Below, piece after piece: positions 15,120 through 24,993 of a DNA stretch of 64,000 nt. Origin of the DNA: Streptomyces sp. NBC_00459 (GTDB lineage Bacteria > Actinomycetota > Actinomycetes > Streptomycetales > Streptomycetaceae); NCBI RefSeq assembly GCF_036013955.1, contig NZ_CP107903.1, positions 8,060,001 through 8,124,000 on the forward strand, in the 5' to 3' direction. A program made the position numbers and the translations under genes. The notes beneath the pieces were generated by a model. The model saw only the letters and a program-made list of their open reading frames with translations, did no database searches and was not told the DNA's origin. Every line of letters starts with the position of its first letter. Position 1 is the stretch's first letter.

Positions 15120-17582
15120 ATGGACCGTGGCACCGAGACGGGCGCATCTCCCAGCCGCGGAGCTGAGGAGAGCGCGCCGGCGGAGCACGCAACGGCGGGC
15201 CGTATTCCGCTGGCCGTGGTCGTGGTCGACCGCGAAGGCCTGGTCTCGCACTGGAGCAGGGGCGCGCGGCGTCTGTTCGGCGCCTCCAAGGAGGAAGCCC
15301 TCGGCCAGCCCGCCGTCGACCTGCTGCCCGTCTCCGGCGCACTCCCCGACGCCGACGACGAGAACACCACCCCGTACGGCGCCTACGACGGTCTCGGACC
15401 CGACCTGGAGTCCTCCCTCGACGGCCGGCTCGCCTACCGGGCCGCGGGCCGCGCCCGTCTCACGGTGCCCGGGCGGGACGGCGACCGCATCGACGTGCTG
15501 TGGTGGGCCTACCCGCTGGTGGGACCGGGCCACGAGCGCCTCCTCGTGCTGGCCGCCGACACCGACGTACTGCGCCAGGAGGACGACGAGGTCCCCGTCG
15601 AGCGCATCGCGCCCGGATTCGCCCTGCACACCGACTTCCCCGGCGCCGACGAACTCGCCCGCAGACTTCCCGAGATCCTGCCCAGCATGAGCGTCGGGGA
15701 AAGCGCCCGCATCGTCGCCCAGATCCTCGAACTGGGCTATCCCGTACTGGAGTTCAGCCAGAACGAGCTGGTCCCGGTCACCCCGGACTGGGGCGTGCCC
15801 CGGCGCGCCGAGCGCAAGGCCCGCCGGGAGCGGGCGGCCCGGGCCGTGCAGGCAGGCGAGCCCCTGCCCGAGGACCTCCAGGACGACGTCGAGGACCTCG
15901 AATACGCGGCAGTGCGCGAGCGGCTGGAGTTCCTCAACGACGTCAGCGGGCGCATCGGCACCTCGCTCGACCTGTCCCGCACGATCATCGAGGTCAGCAA
16001 GGCCGTCGTACCCCGTTTCACGGATGTCGCGGGCACCTATCTGCGCGAACAGGTCGTCGCGGGCGAGGGGTTCCCCGACGGGGTGCCCGACACGACGACG
16101 ATGTGGCACCGCGTCGCCCTCGAACACACCGACGAACCTGGCCGCTGGGACGACGTCGTACCGGTCGGCGAGGCCATGCCGTTCCCGGCGCACACCCCGT
16201 TCTTCCAGTGCATGACCAGCGGTCAGCCCGTCCTCGTGCCGCGCATCAGCGAGCAGATGGGCCACATGATCGCCTCGCAGTTCGAGAAGCGTGACATCCG
16301 GCCGCTGATCACGGGCCGCTCCATGCTGGTCGTCCCGCTGAAGGCACGCAACGTCGTCCTCGGCTTCATGATTCTGCTGCGCCACCCGGAGCGTGTCGAG
16401 TTCAACGACATGGACCGCGTCACCGGCGCCGAACTCGCCGCCCGCGCGGGCCTCGTACTCGACAACGCGCGCATGTACACCTACCAGGAGAGCGTCGCGG
16501 AGACCCTCCAGGACAGCATGCTGCCGCAGATCCCGCCGCGCATGGCGGGCTGCGACATCGCCACCCGCTATCTGCCCGGCACGCTGCTGGGCCGGGTCGG
16601 CGGCGACTGGTTCGACTCCGTGAAACTGCCGGGCGCCCGCACCGCCCTCGTCGTCGGCGACGTCATGGGGCACGGCCTCAACTCGGCAGCGATGATGGGC
16701 CAGTTGCGTACGGCCGTCCAGACCATGGCCGCCCTGGACCTGCCGCCCGCCCAACTCCTGCGCAACCTCGACGACCTCGCCCAGCGCCTGGGTGACACCT
16801 ACCTCGCGACCTGTCTCTACGCCGTCTACGACCCGATCGCCGGCGAGCTGCACCTCGCCAACGCGGGCCATATCCCGCCCGTCCTGGTCCGCGCGGTGGA
16901 CGGCCGGAGCGAGCTGCTCGACCTGCCCACCGGCGCGCCCATCGGCGTCGGCGGAGTGCCCTTCGAGTCGGTACGCGTGCGCGTGGAGCCCGGCGACCGG
17001 CTCGTGATGTGCACCGACGGGCTGGTCGAGGTGCGCGGCGAGGACATCGGCGTGGGGCTGGCGACGCTCTGTGAGTCCGCCGCCCACCCGGCCGCCTCCA
17101 TGGACGACGCCTGCGACACGATCATCCGTGCCCTGAACGTACGCGGTGGCCGCAAGGACGACGTGGCGCTGCTGATGGCCAGGCTCAACGGCATCGAACC
17201 GGACGACGTCGCCGAATGGCGGCTCGCCCTCGACCCGGCCGAGGTCGGCCGGGCCCGTGCCGTGGTCCGCGAACAGCTCCACGACTGGGGCCTGGCGCGG
17301 CTGGTGGACAGCGCCGAGCTGCTGGTCAGTGAACTCGTCACCAACGCGGTACGGCACTCGCGCGGGCGCCCTCTCGAACTGCGGCTGGTGCGCGGCGAGA
17401 CGCTGCTGTGCGAGGTGGACGACGACGATCACACCCTGCCCACGCTCCTGGGCACCGAGCCCACGGCCGAGGTCGGCCGAGGGCTGCGCGTGGTGAGCAC
17501 ACTGGCTCGGGAGTGGGGGGCGAGCCGTACGGGGGCAGGCAAGACCGTGTGGTTCGAACTCACTCTGCCGCGCCGACGCTGA
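15120..17582 (+). CDS. PAS-GAF-PP2C (SpoIIE-type) phosphatase with HATPase anti-sigma-like domain
   Basis: An 820-residue regulator for partner-switching control of sigma factors. It has a PAS-like segment (about 25-95, LAVVVVDREGLVSHWSRGAR), a GAF domain (about 290-440), and a PP2C/SpoIIE phosphatase (about 455-690) with metal ligands in VGGDWFDSV, VGDVMGHGL, CTDGLVE and GRKDDVALL. A C-terminal histidine-kinase-like ATPase domain (about 700-815) shows the N box LVSELVTNAVRHS and a G box (AEVGRGLRVVSTL). The family dephosphorylates anti-anti-sigma proteins, and the ATPase domain can act as an anti-sigma kinase. The start at 15120 follows GGAAGAAGGGG. No cognate antagonist gene is adjacent. 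Confidence 0.88.
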   Translation: MDRGTETGASPSRGAEESAPAEHATAGRIPLAVVVVDREGLVSHWSRGARRLFGASKEEALGQPAVDLLPVSGALPDADDENTTPYGAYDGLGPDLESSLDGRLAYRAAGRARLTVPGRDGDRIDVLWWAYPLVGPGHERLLVLAADTDVLRQEDDEVPVERIAPGFALHTDFPGADELARRLPEILPSMSVGESARIVAQILELGYPVLEFSQNELVPVTPDWGVPRRAERKARRERAARAVQAGEPLPEDLQDDVEDLEYAAVRERLEFLNDVSGRIGTSLDLSRTIIEVSKAVVPRFTDVAGTYLREQVVAGEGFPDGVPDTTTMWHRVALEHTDEPGRWDDVVPVGEAMPFPAHTPFFQCMTSGQPVLVPRISEQMGHMIASQFEKRDIRPLITGRSMLVVPLKARNVVLGFMILLRHPERVEFNDMDRVTGAELAARAGLVLDNARMYTYQESVAETLQDSMLPQIPPRMAGCDIATRYLPGTLLGRVGGDWFDSVKLPGARTALVVGDVMGHGLNSAAMMGQLRTAVQTMAALDLPPAQLLRNLDDLAQRLGDTYLATCLYAVYDPIAGELHLANAGHIPPVLVRAVDGRSELLDLPTGAPIGVGGVPFESVRVRVEPGDRLVMCTDGLVEVRGEDIGVGLATLCESAAHPAASMDDACDTIIRALNVRGGRKDDVALLMARLNGIEPDDVAEWRLALDPAEVGRARAVVREQLHDWGLARLVDSAELLVSELVTNAVRHSRGRPLELRLVRGETLLCEVDDDDHTLPTLLGTEPTAEVGRGLRVVSTLAREWGASRTGAGKTVWFELTLPRRR

Positions 17583-17785
17583 CACCCCGCCCTCGATGTC
17601 GGTGCCCTGTGCTTGGATTGATGTTGCCGCGGGGCCGGGGAGGCGTGAGAGGCGCACACCGGCGTGCACCTCTCGAACGAGCCGTGAAGGTATGCGCGGT
17701 GCGCTTGTGGGCGCAACCGGGGCACGGTAGACCGAACTGGCCCGTCCCGTCGGACGGACAGCCGTCGCACCCTGGGGAGTTGGGC

Positions 17786-18511
17786 ATGAGCGTGACGAGT
17801 CGGTACAGGGAGGCCTGGGAGGGCTTCTGGCGCGAGGCCCCTCACGAACAGGGAGCCGTCTTCTGGGACTCGGAGCCCATGCTGACCGTCGGCCTCCATC
17901 TCGCCGTCTTCGAACCACACATGGCGGACTTCGAGTTGCCCCTGCTGGACCTCGGTTGCGGCAACGGTACCCAGACCCGGTTCCTCACCGACCGGTTCAC
18001 CCGGGTCGTCGGCGCCGACCTCTCGCCCGCGGCACTCGAGCGCGCCCGCCAGGCCGACCCGGAAGGTGCCGCCGAGTACGAACTCCTCGACTGCGCCGAG
18101 AAGACCGAGGTCGAGGAACTGCACGGAAAACTCGGCGACACCAACGTGTACATGCGCGGGGTGCTCCACCAGTGCGACGCCGACGACCGGCAGACCCTCG
18201 TCGACGGCATCGCGACCCTCATCGGACAGCGCGGCCGGGCCTTCCTGGTCGAGCTGTCGCAGGACGCGCGCCCCATCCTGATGGGCCTCGCCCAGAGCCC
18301 CGAGGGCCCGCCGCCCAAGCTGCGCCCGGTCCTCCAGCACGGCATCGCACCCGGCGAGGTGGCGGACTCGGCCGTGCCCGTGTACCTGAGCGCGGCGGGC
18401 CTGCAGATCCTCGGCAGCGGAGAACTCCCGCTCACCACCACGGAGTACACGGTGGACGGCACCCGTATCGTGCTGCCCTCGAAATGGGTCGTGGTGGCGC
18501 AGCAACGCTGA
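17786..18511 (+). CDS. Class I SAM-dependent methyltransferase
   Basis: A 241-residue soluble enzyme. Motif I is LLDLGCGNGTQTRFL (about 52-66), followed by the acidic residue of the SAM ribose contact in VVGADLSPAALERARQ. The C-terminal half (GRAFLVELSQDARPI) lacks a recognisable substrate domain. The start at 17786 is preceded by GGGGAG. It stands alone between a phosphatase and a surface-protein gene. The methyl acceptor is unknown. Confidence 0.8.
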   Translation: MSVTSRYREAWEGFWREAPHEQGAVFWDSEPMLTVGLHLAVFEPHMADFELPLLDLGCGNGTQTRFLTDRFTRVVGADLSPAALERARQADPEGAAEYELLDCAEKTEVEELHGKLGDTNVYMRGVLHQCDADDRQTLVDGIATLIGQRGRAFLVELSQDARPILMGLAQSPEGPPPKLRPVLQHGIAPGEVADSAVPVYLSAAGLQILGSGELPLTTTEYTVDGTRIVLPSKWVVVAQQR

Positions 18512-18748
18512 GGATCACGGCGGCCCGGTGCGCGACGCAGGAGGCCGCCGTGACCAAGTCGAAATGTGGAGAACTCGTGGAGGATTGACGGGAGTCGCCT
18601 GACGTGGCGAGAATGCGGATCACTTCGCTGGGCCTGAAGCGAGTGAAGTGACGCGAGTGACCTGGTCGCGCACGCCTTCGTGTGTCCGCCCGCGCCGGCC
18701 ACTGGCATCGACACACCTCCCACACATTTCGAACCACAGAGGCTCATT

Positions 18749-19660
18749 TTGTCGCGTTCGCACCAGTCCAGAACTCTGACTGTCCTCGCCGCAACCGCTT
18801 TCGCCGCCGCTGTCGTACCCGTACTCGGGGCGGGCACGGCGAGCGCGACCACGGGCGGGTCGTGCCAGTCCGCCACCGTCCAGTACCGCATCGACGGCGG
18901 TGAGTGGACCTCGCAGGGCGGCTTCCACTCCCTGGCCAGTGCTCCCGGCACCGTCGAGGTACGGCTGGCCCCGGCCCAGAAGGTCGCGGAGGGCTGCAAG
19001 TACCCCGTGTCCCTGGCCGAGTACACGACCGAGGGTCCGAACTGGAACACCTCCGGCCGCCAGACCTTCGTCGAGAAGGACACCGTCTACCTCACCTCGG
19101 CGGACGTCGCCGACGCGGGTGGCGCGGAGCACACCTGGCAGAAGCTGAGTGTGAAGACCCCGGACTGCTACGGGCAGATCGACCTGTACGGCGACGACAT
19201 CGCGTACGACGGCCAGGAGGGCGAGGGCCACGGCCCCGCCCCCTACCAGCCCGACGGCGTGGTCACGCCCTACCACCTCATAGCGGCCTGGAACGGCGGC
19301 GACAAGGCGTGCGACAACGGCGCCTCCGAGCCGCCCGCCCCCACTCCGTCGGAGCCGGCGCCGAGCACCCCGGCCACCCCGACCACGCCCGCGACTCCCA
19401 CGACGCCCGCGAGCAGCGAGCCGCCCGCCGAGGAGACGACCCCGCCGGCCTCCTCCAGCACGCCGCCCACCACCCCCGACGTGCCCCCGGCGGAGTCGAC
19501 GCCGCCCACCAGCCCGGAGCCCTCGCCCAGCGAGAGCACCCCGCCGCTGGCGGAGACCGGCGCCGGCGCGCCGGTCGGCGCGATCGCCGGAGTGGCTGCC
19601 GCGGTGGTCGCCCTCGGAGCCGGCGCGCTCTTCCTGTCCCGCCGCGCCCGCCGCTCCTGA
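18749..19660 (+). CDS. Secreted cell-wall-anchored protein with LAETG sortase signal
   Basis: A 303-residue exported protein. The TTG at 18749 gives a clean signal peptide (basic start, hydrophobic LTVLAATAFAAAVVPVL, cleavage after TASA). An upstream GTG would lengthen it without benefit. The ectodomain (about 35-200) has no known fold and contains three or four Cys. A Pro/Thr/Ser/Glu-rich stalk (about 205-265) spans the wall. The end is a sorting signal: LAETG, a hydrophobic helix (IAGVAAAVVALGAGALFL) and RRARR. LAXTG is the form cleaved by class E sortases in Streptomyces. A strong terminator follows. Confidence 0.85.
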   Translation: MSRSHQSRTLTVLAATAFAAAVVPVLGAGTASATTGGSCQSATVQYRIDGGEWTSQGGFHSLASAPGTVEVRLAPAQKVAEGCKYPVSLAEYTTEGPNWNTSGRQTFVEKDTVYLTSADVADAGGAEHTWQKLSVKTPDCYGQIDLYGDDIAYDGQEGEGHGPAPYQPDGVVTPYHLIAAWNGGDKACDNGASEPPAPTPSEPAPSTPATPTTPATPTTPASSEPPAEETTPPASSSTPPTTPDVPPAESTPPTSPEPSPSESTPPLAETGAGAPVGAIAGVAAAVVALGAGALFLSRRARRS

Positions 19661-19703
19661 CCGGAGGCCCCGGGACCGCAGTCGTCCCGTGGCGCAACAG
19701 CCC

Positions 19704-19739
19704 CGACAGCCCCGTCTCCGCAAGGAGGCGGGGCTGTCG
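19704..19739 (+). terminator. Intrinsic terminator after the LAETG protein gene
   Basis: CGACAGCCCCG and CTCC pair with GGAG and CGGGGCTGTCG across a GCAA tetraloop, with one bulged base on each side, giving a stem of about 15 bp. Confidence 0.75.
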
Positions 19740-19880
19740 CCGCGTTCCGGCTACTGAACGGTTCCGCGCGGAGATCCGTGGTTCACCCGGGAGGTCGAAG
19801 CGGTGCTTCCTGGCCGGGACCGAGCCCGGCGCGTAACGTTCGGACAGCGAGCCGCTGACCTGCGACGGGACTGTCTCACC

Positions 19881-20714
19881 ATGAAGATCCTCATCAGCGC
19901 CGACATGGAGGGCGCCACCGGCGTCACCTGGCCGGCCGACGTGCTGCCGGGCACCCCGCAGTGGGAGCGGTGCCGCTCGATGTTCACCTCGGACGTCAAC
20001 GCCGCGGTGCTCGGCTTCTTCGACGGTGGCGCCGACGAGGTGCTGGTCAACGAGGCCCACTGGACCATGCGCAACCTGCTCCTCGAACGGCTGGACGAGC
20101 GGGTGGAGATGCTCACCGGGCGCCACAAGTCGCTGTCCATGGTGGAGGGCGTGCAACACGGCGATGTGGACGGGATCGCCTTCGTCGGCTATCACGCGGG
20201 CGCCGGCATGGAGGGCGTCCTCGCCCACACCTACCTCGCCAACTCCATCACCGGCGTGTGGGTGAACGACGTACGGGCCAGCGAAGGCCTCCTCAACTCC
20301 CATGTGGTCGCCGAGTACGGGGTTCCCGTCGTTCTCGTCACCGGCGACGACCTCGCCTGTGAGGACGCGCTCGGATACGCGCCCGAGGCGCTGAAGGTCG
20401 CCGTCAAGGACCATGTGTCGCGGTACGCGGCCGTGTGCCGGACGCCCGCCAGGACCGCCGCCGACATCCGGGCCGCCGCGAAGGAGGCCGCCGCCCTCGC
20501 CGTGCGGCACGAGCCCGTCGTCGGCGGGCCGTTCACCGTCGCGCTCGAGTTCGACGCCGAGCATCTCGCCATGGCCGCCACCGTCGTACCCGGCGTCGAG
20601 CGGAGCGGGGAGCGGAAAGTGGCGTACACCAGCGGCACAATGTACGAGGGCATTCGAACCTTCAAGGCGGTCACGACGATCGTCTCGGCCGCGGTGGAGG
20701 AGCAGTATGGCTGA
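19881..20714 (+). CDS. M55-family D-aminopeptidase (DppA-like)
   Basis: A 277-residue zinc peptidase of the M55 family, which removes N-terminal D-amino acids from peptides. The N-terminal MKILISADMEGATGV carries the metal-binding Asp and Glu. NEAHWTMRN and FVGYHAGAGMEGVLAHTY provide the further ligands and catalytic residues. The C-terminus VAYTSGTMYEGIRTF is typical. It is the first gene of a tight operon: the next gene starts 8 bp before its stop. The start at 19881 gives the standard family length. Confidence 0.9.
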   Translation: MKILISADMEGATGVTWPADVLPGTPQWERCRSMFTSDVNAAVLGFFDGGADEVLVNEAHWTMRNLLLERLDERVEMLTGRHKSLSMVEGVQHGDVDGIAFVGYHAGAGMEGVLAHTYLANSITGVWVNDVRASEGLLNSHVVAEYGVPVVLVTGDDLACEDALGYAPEALKVAVKDHVSRYAAVCRTPARTAADIRAAAKEAAALAVRHEPVVGGPFTVALEFDAEHLAMAATVVPGVERSGERKVAYTSGTMYEGIRTFKAVTTIVSAAVEEQYG

Positions 20715-22011
20715 GCAGCAGGCGCTCGACGAAGTGGTGTCGTTCACCTCGGATCTGATCCGGATCGACACGACCAACCACGGCGGCGGCGACTGTCAGG
20801 AACGGCCCGCCGCCGAGTACGCCGCCGCGCTGCTCGCCGAGGCCGGCCTCGAACCCACGCTCCTTGAGCGGACCAAGGGGCGCACCAACGTCGTCGCCCG
20901 GATCGAGGGCACCGACCCCGCCGCCGACGCGCTGCTCCTGCACGGGCACCTCGACGTCGTGCCCGCGCGGGCCGACGACTGGAGCGTGCACCCGTTCTCC
21001 GGGGAGATCCGCGACGGCGTCGTCTGGGGACGGGGCGCCGTCGACATGAAGAACATGGACGCCATGATCCTCGCCGTCGTCCGTGACTGGGCCCGCGAGG
21101 GCGTCCGGCCCCGGCGCGACATCGTGATCGCGTTCACCGCCGACGAGGAGGACAGCGCTGAGGACGGCGCCGAATTCCTGGCCGCCGAACACCCGGGGCT
21201 GTTCGAGGGGTGCACCGAAGGGGTCGGCGAATCAGGGGCGTTCACCTTCCACGACGGCGGCGGACACCACCTGTACCCCATCGCCGCCGGCGAACGGGGC
21301 ACCGGCTGGCTCAAGTTGACCGCCAAGGGCCGCGCGGGACACGGCTCGAAGGTCAACCACAGCAACGCCGTCACCCGCCTCGCCGCCGCCGTCGCGCGCA
21401 TCGGCGCGTACGAGTGGCCACTTCGCCTCACCCCGACGGTCCGAGCCGCTCTCACCGAACTCGCCGCCCTCTACGGGATCGTGGCCGACCTGGACGACGT
21501 CGACGGGCTGCTCACCAAGCTCGGACCCGCCGCCCGGCTCGTCGAGGCGACCGTCCGCAACAGCGCCAACCCGACCATGCTGAACGCCGGTTACAAGGTC
21601 AACGTGATCCCCGGGGAGGCCGTCGCGTACGTCGACGGGCGCTTCCTGCACGGCCACGAGGACGAGTTCCGTACGACCCTCGACGAACTCACCGGCCCCG
21701 ACGTCACCTGGGAGTTCCACCATCGCTCGGTGGCCCTGCAGGCGCCGCTGGACTCACCCACGTACGCCCGAATGCGCGCCGCCGTCGAGGAGTTCGCGCC
21801 CGAGGGGCTCGTGGTGCCCTACTGCATGTCAGGTGGGACGGACGCCAAGCAGTTCTCGCGGCTCGGCATCACCGGGTACGGATTCGCGCCGCTGAAGCTG
21901 CCCGAGGGCTTCGACTACCAGGCACTCTTCCACGGTGTGGACGAGCGCGTCCCGGTCGAGGCGCTGCACTTCGGAGTCCGGGTACTCGACCGGTTCCTGC
22001 GCACGGCCTAG
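20707..22011 (+). CDS. M20-family metallopeptidase
   Basis: A 434-residue dinuclear zinc hydrolase of the ArgE/DapE/CPG2 type. The first metal site is LLHGHLDVVPA and the bridging Asp is in WGRGAVDMKN. The catalytic Glu is in TADEEDSAEDG. A dimerisation domain begins near 200. The C-terminal ligand His is in ALFHGVDERV. It overlaps the M55 gene by 8 bp and is followed after 14 bp by an S9 peptidase. It probably releases C-terminal residues from short peptides; the exact substrate is unknown. Confidence 0.9.
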   Translation: MAEQQALDEVVSFTSDLIRIDTTNHGGGDCQERPAAEYAAALLAEAGLEPTLLERTKGRTNVVARIEGTDPAADALLLHGHLDVVPARADDWSVHPFSGEIRDGVVWGRGAVDMKNMDAMILAVVRDWAREGVRPRRDIVIAFTADEEDSAEDGAEFLAAEHPGLFEGCTEGVGESGAFTFHDGGGHHLYPIAAGERGTGWLKLTAKGRAGHGSKVNHSNAVTRLAAAVARIGAYEWPLRLTPTVRAALTELAALYGIVADLDDVDGLLTKLGPAARLVEATVRNSANPTMLNAGYKVNVIPGEAVAYVDGRFLHGHEDEFRTTLDELTGPDVTWEFHHRSVALQAPLDSPTYARMRAAVEEFAPEGLVVPYCMSGGTDAKQFSRLGITGYGFAPLKLPEGFDYQALFHGVDERVPVEALHFGVRVLDRFLRTA

Positions 22012-22025
22012 GAGTGGGGAAGACA

Positions 22026-23984
22026 GTGCAGACACTGCCGTACGGATCATGGTTCTCGCCCATCGACGCGGAACTCGCCGCCGAGCACGACGGATCCCCC
22101 GACCACGTGGGCTTCGTCGGCGACGAGGCCTGGTGGACCGAGCCCCGACCCACCGAGGGCGGCCGACGCACCCTGGTGCGACGGCGCGCCGACGGTACCC
22201 AGGAGTCGGTCCTGGACGCGCCGTGGAACGTGCGCAGCCGGGTCATGGAGTACGGCGGCCATCCATGGGCCGGCGCCGTCCGCGACGGCGGTCCGTTGGT
22301 CGTGTTCGTCAACTTCGCCGACCAGCGGCTGTACTGCCTGGCGGAGGGTCAGGAGCCGCGCCCGCTCACTCCGTTGTCCCCGGTCGGCGGCGGACTGCGG
22401 TGGGTGGAGCCGCAGTTGCGGCTCGAACTCGGTGAAGTCTGGTGCGTACTGGAGGAGTTCACCGGCGAGGGTCCCACCGATGTGCGGCGTGTGCTCGCCG
22501 CCGTGCCGCTGGACGGATCGGCCGCCGAGGAGCGTGGCGCCGTACGCGAGCTCACCGACGACCGGCACCGGTTCGTCACCGGACCCCGGATCTCGCCCGA
22601 CGGGCGGCGCGCCGCCTGGCTCGCCTGGGACCATCCGCGGATGCCCTGGGACGGGACCGAGCTGGTCCTCGCGGAGGTGGGCGCCGACGGCACGCTGAGC
22701 GGGGCCCGGACGGTCGCCGGAGGGCCCGAGGAGTCGATCGCGCAGGTGGACTGGGCGGGCGACGGAGCGCTGCTGTACGCCAGCGACCGCTCCGGCTGGT
22801 GGAACCTCTACCGGAACGACGTACCCGTGTGTCCCCGCCCGGAGGAGTTCGGCGGGGCGCTGTGGAAGGTCGGACAGAGCTGGTTCGCCCCGCTGGAGGG
22901 CGGTCCCGTCGCGGTCGTGCACGGGCGCGGGGCGACCGCGCTCGGCATCCTGGACCCCGGGACCGGCGACGTCGTCGACGCGGCCGGCCCCTGGACCGAG
23001 TTCGCGGCCACCCTCGCCGTGCACGGGGAGCGGATCGTCGCCGTCGGGGCCAGCCCGCGCAGCGCGTACGAGGTCGTCGAACTGGACACCCGTACGGGAC
23101 GGGCCCGGGTCATCGGGGCCGCGCACCGCGACCCGGTCGACCCCGTGCACTATCCCGAGCCGCAGATCCGCACCTTCACCGGCCCCGAGGGCCGGGACAT
23201 CCACGCGCACATCTACCCGCCGCACCACCCCTGGTACACGGCGCCGGGCGACGAGCTGCCCCCGTACGTCGTGTGGGCGCACGGCGGGCCGACCGGGCGG
23301 GCGCCCCTCGTGCTCGACCTGGAGATCGCCTACTTCACCTCGCGGGGCATCGGCGTCGCCGAGGTCAACTACGGCGGCTCGACCGGGCACGGGCGCGAGT
23401 ACCGCAACCGGCTGCGCGAACAGTGGGGCGTCGTCGACGTCGAGGACTGCGCGGCCGTCGCGCTCGCCCTCGCCGACGAGGGCACCGCCGACCGCGCCCG
23501 GCTCGCCGTCCGGGGCGGCAGCGCGGGCGGCTGGACCGCGGCGGCCTCCCTCACCAGCACCGACGTCTACGCCTGCGGCACGATCCTCTACCCGATCCTC
23601 GACCTGGCGGGCTGGGGAGCGGGGGAGACCCACGACTTCGAGTCGCAGTACCTGGAGTCCCTGGTCGGACCGCTCGCCGAGGTCCCGGCCCGTTATCTGG
23701 AGCGCTCGCCCGCCGAGCACGCCGCCGACATCACCGCGCCCTTCCTGCTGCTGCAGGGGCTGGACGACGTCATCTGCCCGCCCGTGCAGTGCGAGCGGTT
23801 CCTCGCCCGGCTCGCGGCGGAGGGACGGCAGGTGCCGCACCGGTACATCGCGTTCGAGGGGGAGGGACACGGATTCCGGCGGGCGGACACGACCGTACGC
23901 GTCCTGGAGGCCGAACTCTCCCTGTACGCACAGGTCTTCGGGCTCAACCCGCCCGGCATCCCCACCCTGGAGCTCGTCAGGTGA
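22026..23984 (+). CDS. S9-family prolyl-oligopeptidase-like serine peptidase
   Basis: A 652-residue peptidase: an N-terminal beta-propeller (about 1-380, with DRSGWWNLYRNDV-type repeats) that screens peptide size, and a C-terminal alpha/beta-hydrolase (about 390-652). The nucleophile Ser is in RGGSAGGWTAA, the acid in LQGLDDVICPP and the His in EGEGHGFR. There is no signal peptide, so it should be cytoplasmic. GTG 22026 is preceded by GGAGTGGGG, and the stop overlaps the next GTG. It belongs with the acylaminoacyl/dipeptidyl peptidase branch. Confidence 0.9.
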   Translation: MQTLPYGSWFSPIDAELAAEHDGSPDHVGFVGDEAWWTEPRPTEGGRRTLVRRRADGTQESVLDAPWNVRSRVMEYGGHPWAGAVRDGGPLVVFVNFADQRLYCLAEGQEPRPLTPLSPVGGGLRWVEPQLRLELGEVWCVLEEFTGEGPTDVRRVLAAVPLDGSAAEERGAVRELTDDRHRFVTGPRISPDGRRAAWLAWDHPRMPWDGTELVLAEVGADGTLSGARTVAGGPEESIAQVDWAGDGALLYASDRSGWWNLYRNDVPVCPRPEEFGGALWKVGQSWFAPLEGGPVAVVHGRGATALGILDPGTGDVVDAAGPWTEFAATLAVHGERIVAVGASPRSAYEVVELDTRTGRARVIGAAHRDPVDPVHYPEPQIRTFTGPEGRDIHAHIYPPHHPWYTAPGDELPPYVVWAHGGPTGRAPLVLDLEIAYFTSRGIGVAEVNYGGSTGHGREYRNRLREQWGVVDVEDCAAVALALADEGTADRARLAVRGGSAGGWTAAASLTSTDVYACGTILYPILDLAGWGAGETHDFESQYLESLVGPLAEVPARYLERSPAEHAADITAPFLLLQGLDDVICPPVQCERFLARLAAEGRQVPHRYIAFEGEGHGFRRADTTVRVLEAELSLYAQVFGLNPPGIPTLELVR

Positions 23985-24907
23985 AGCCGCTGGCAAGGCC
24001 GTCGCGACTCGCCCCGGGTGCCCGCGTCGCCGTCGTCGCGCCGAGTGGACCTGTCCGTGAGGAGCGGCTGCAGGCCGGGCTCGACGTCCTGCGCGGCTGG
24101 GACCTCGACCCCGTCGGCGCACCCCATGTCCTGGACCGGCACGGGGAGTTCGACTACCTGGCGGGGACGGACGCCGACCGGGCCGCGGACTTCCAGGCCG
24201 CCTGGTGCGACCCCACAATCGACGCGGTGCTGTGCGCCCGCGGCGGCTACGGCGCGCAGCGCATGGTCGACCTGCTCGACTGGGACGCGCTGCGAGCGGC
24301 CGGGCCCAAGGTGCTCGTCGGCTACAGCGACGTCACCGCGCTGCACGAGGCGTTCGCGGTCCGCCTGGGACTCGCCACGCTCCACGGGCCGATGACGTCC
24401 GCCGTCGACTTCCTCAAGAACACGCGGGCGCAGGAACATCTGCGGGCCACGCTGTTCGATCCGGAGTCGGTACGGGTCATCCACGCCACAGCCGGTTCGG
24501 CGCTGGTACCCGGGCGGGCCCGGGGAGTCGCCCTCGGCGGCTGTCTGGCCATACTCGCCACCGAACAGGGCACCCCGCACGCCCGCCCCGGTTCGCGCGG
24601 CGGGCTGCTCATGATCGAGGACGTGGGGGAGAGCGCGTACCGGATCGACCGGGCCCTCACCCAGTTGCTGCGCACCGGCTGGCTCGACGGTGTCGCCGGG
24701 ATCGCGCTCGGCTCGTGGGAGCGGTGCGGTCCGTACGAGGGGCTGCGGGCCGTGTTCGCCGACCGGCTCGGCGGGCTCGGGGTGCCGGTGGTGGAGGGAT
24801 TCGGGTTCGGACACTGCGACGGGGCGCTGACGATCCCGTTCGGGGTGGCCGCCGAACTCGACGCCGACGCGGGGACACTGACGCTGGAGGAACCGGCGCT
24901 GCGGTGA
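23981..24907 (+). CDS. S66-family LD-carboxypeptidase
   Basis: A 308-residue serine peptidase of the LdcA/MccF family. The nucleophile Ser lies in VLVGYSDVTALHEAF, preceded by CARGGYGAQRMVDLL. The catalytic Glu is in GLLMIEDVGESAY and the His is near the C-terminus in GFGHCDGALTIPFG. LdcA enzymes cut the L-Lys/DAP-D-Ala bond of murein tetrapeptides. It starts in a GTGA overlap with the S9 gene and ends the operon. With the M55 enzyme it points to breakdown of peptides that contain D-amino acids. Confidence 0.9.
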   Translation: MKPLARPSRLAPGARVAVVAPSGPVREERLQAGLDVLRGWDLDPVGAPHVLDRHGEFDYLAGTDADRAADFQAAWCDPTIDAVLCARGGYGAQRMVDLLDWDALRAAGPKVLVGYSDVTALHEAFAVRLGLATLHGPMTSAVDFLKNTRAQEHLRATLFDPESVRVIHATAGSALVPGRARGVALGGCLAILATEQGTPHARPGSRGGLLMIEDVGESAYRIDRALTQLLRTGWLDGVAGIALGSWERCGPYEGLRAVFADRLGGLGVPVVEGFGFGHCDGALTIPFGVAAELDADAGTLTLEEPALR

Positions 24908-24993
24908 GCGGTGCGGGCCGGCCCCCGGTGCCGTCACCCGTCCGGCGTACCTCCGGGCGCGCGGGACGCCCCGGCTCGGCTCATGCTGGCCTC

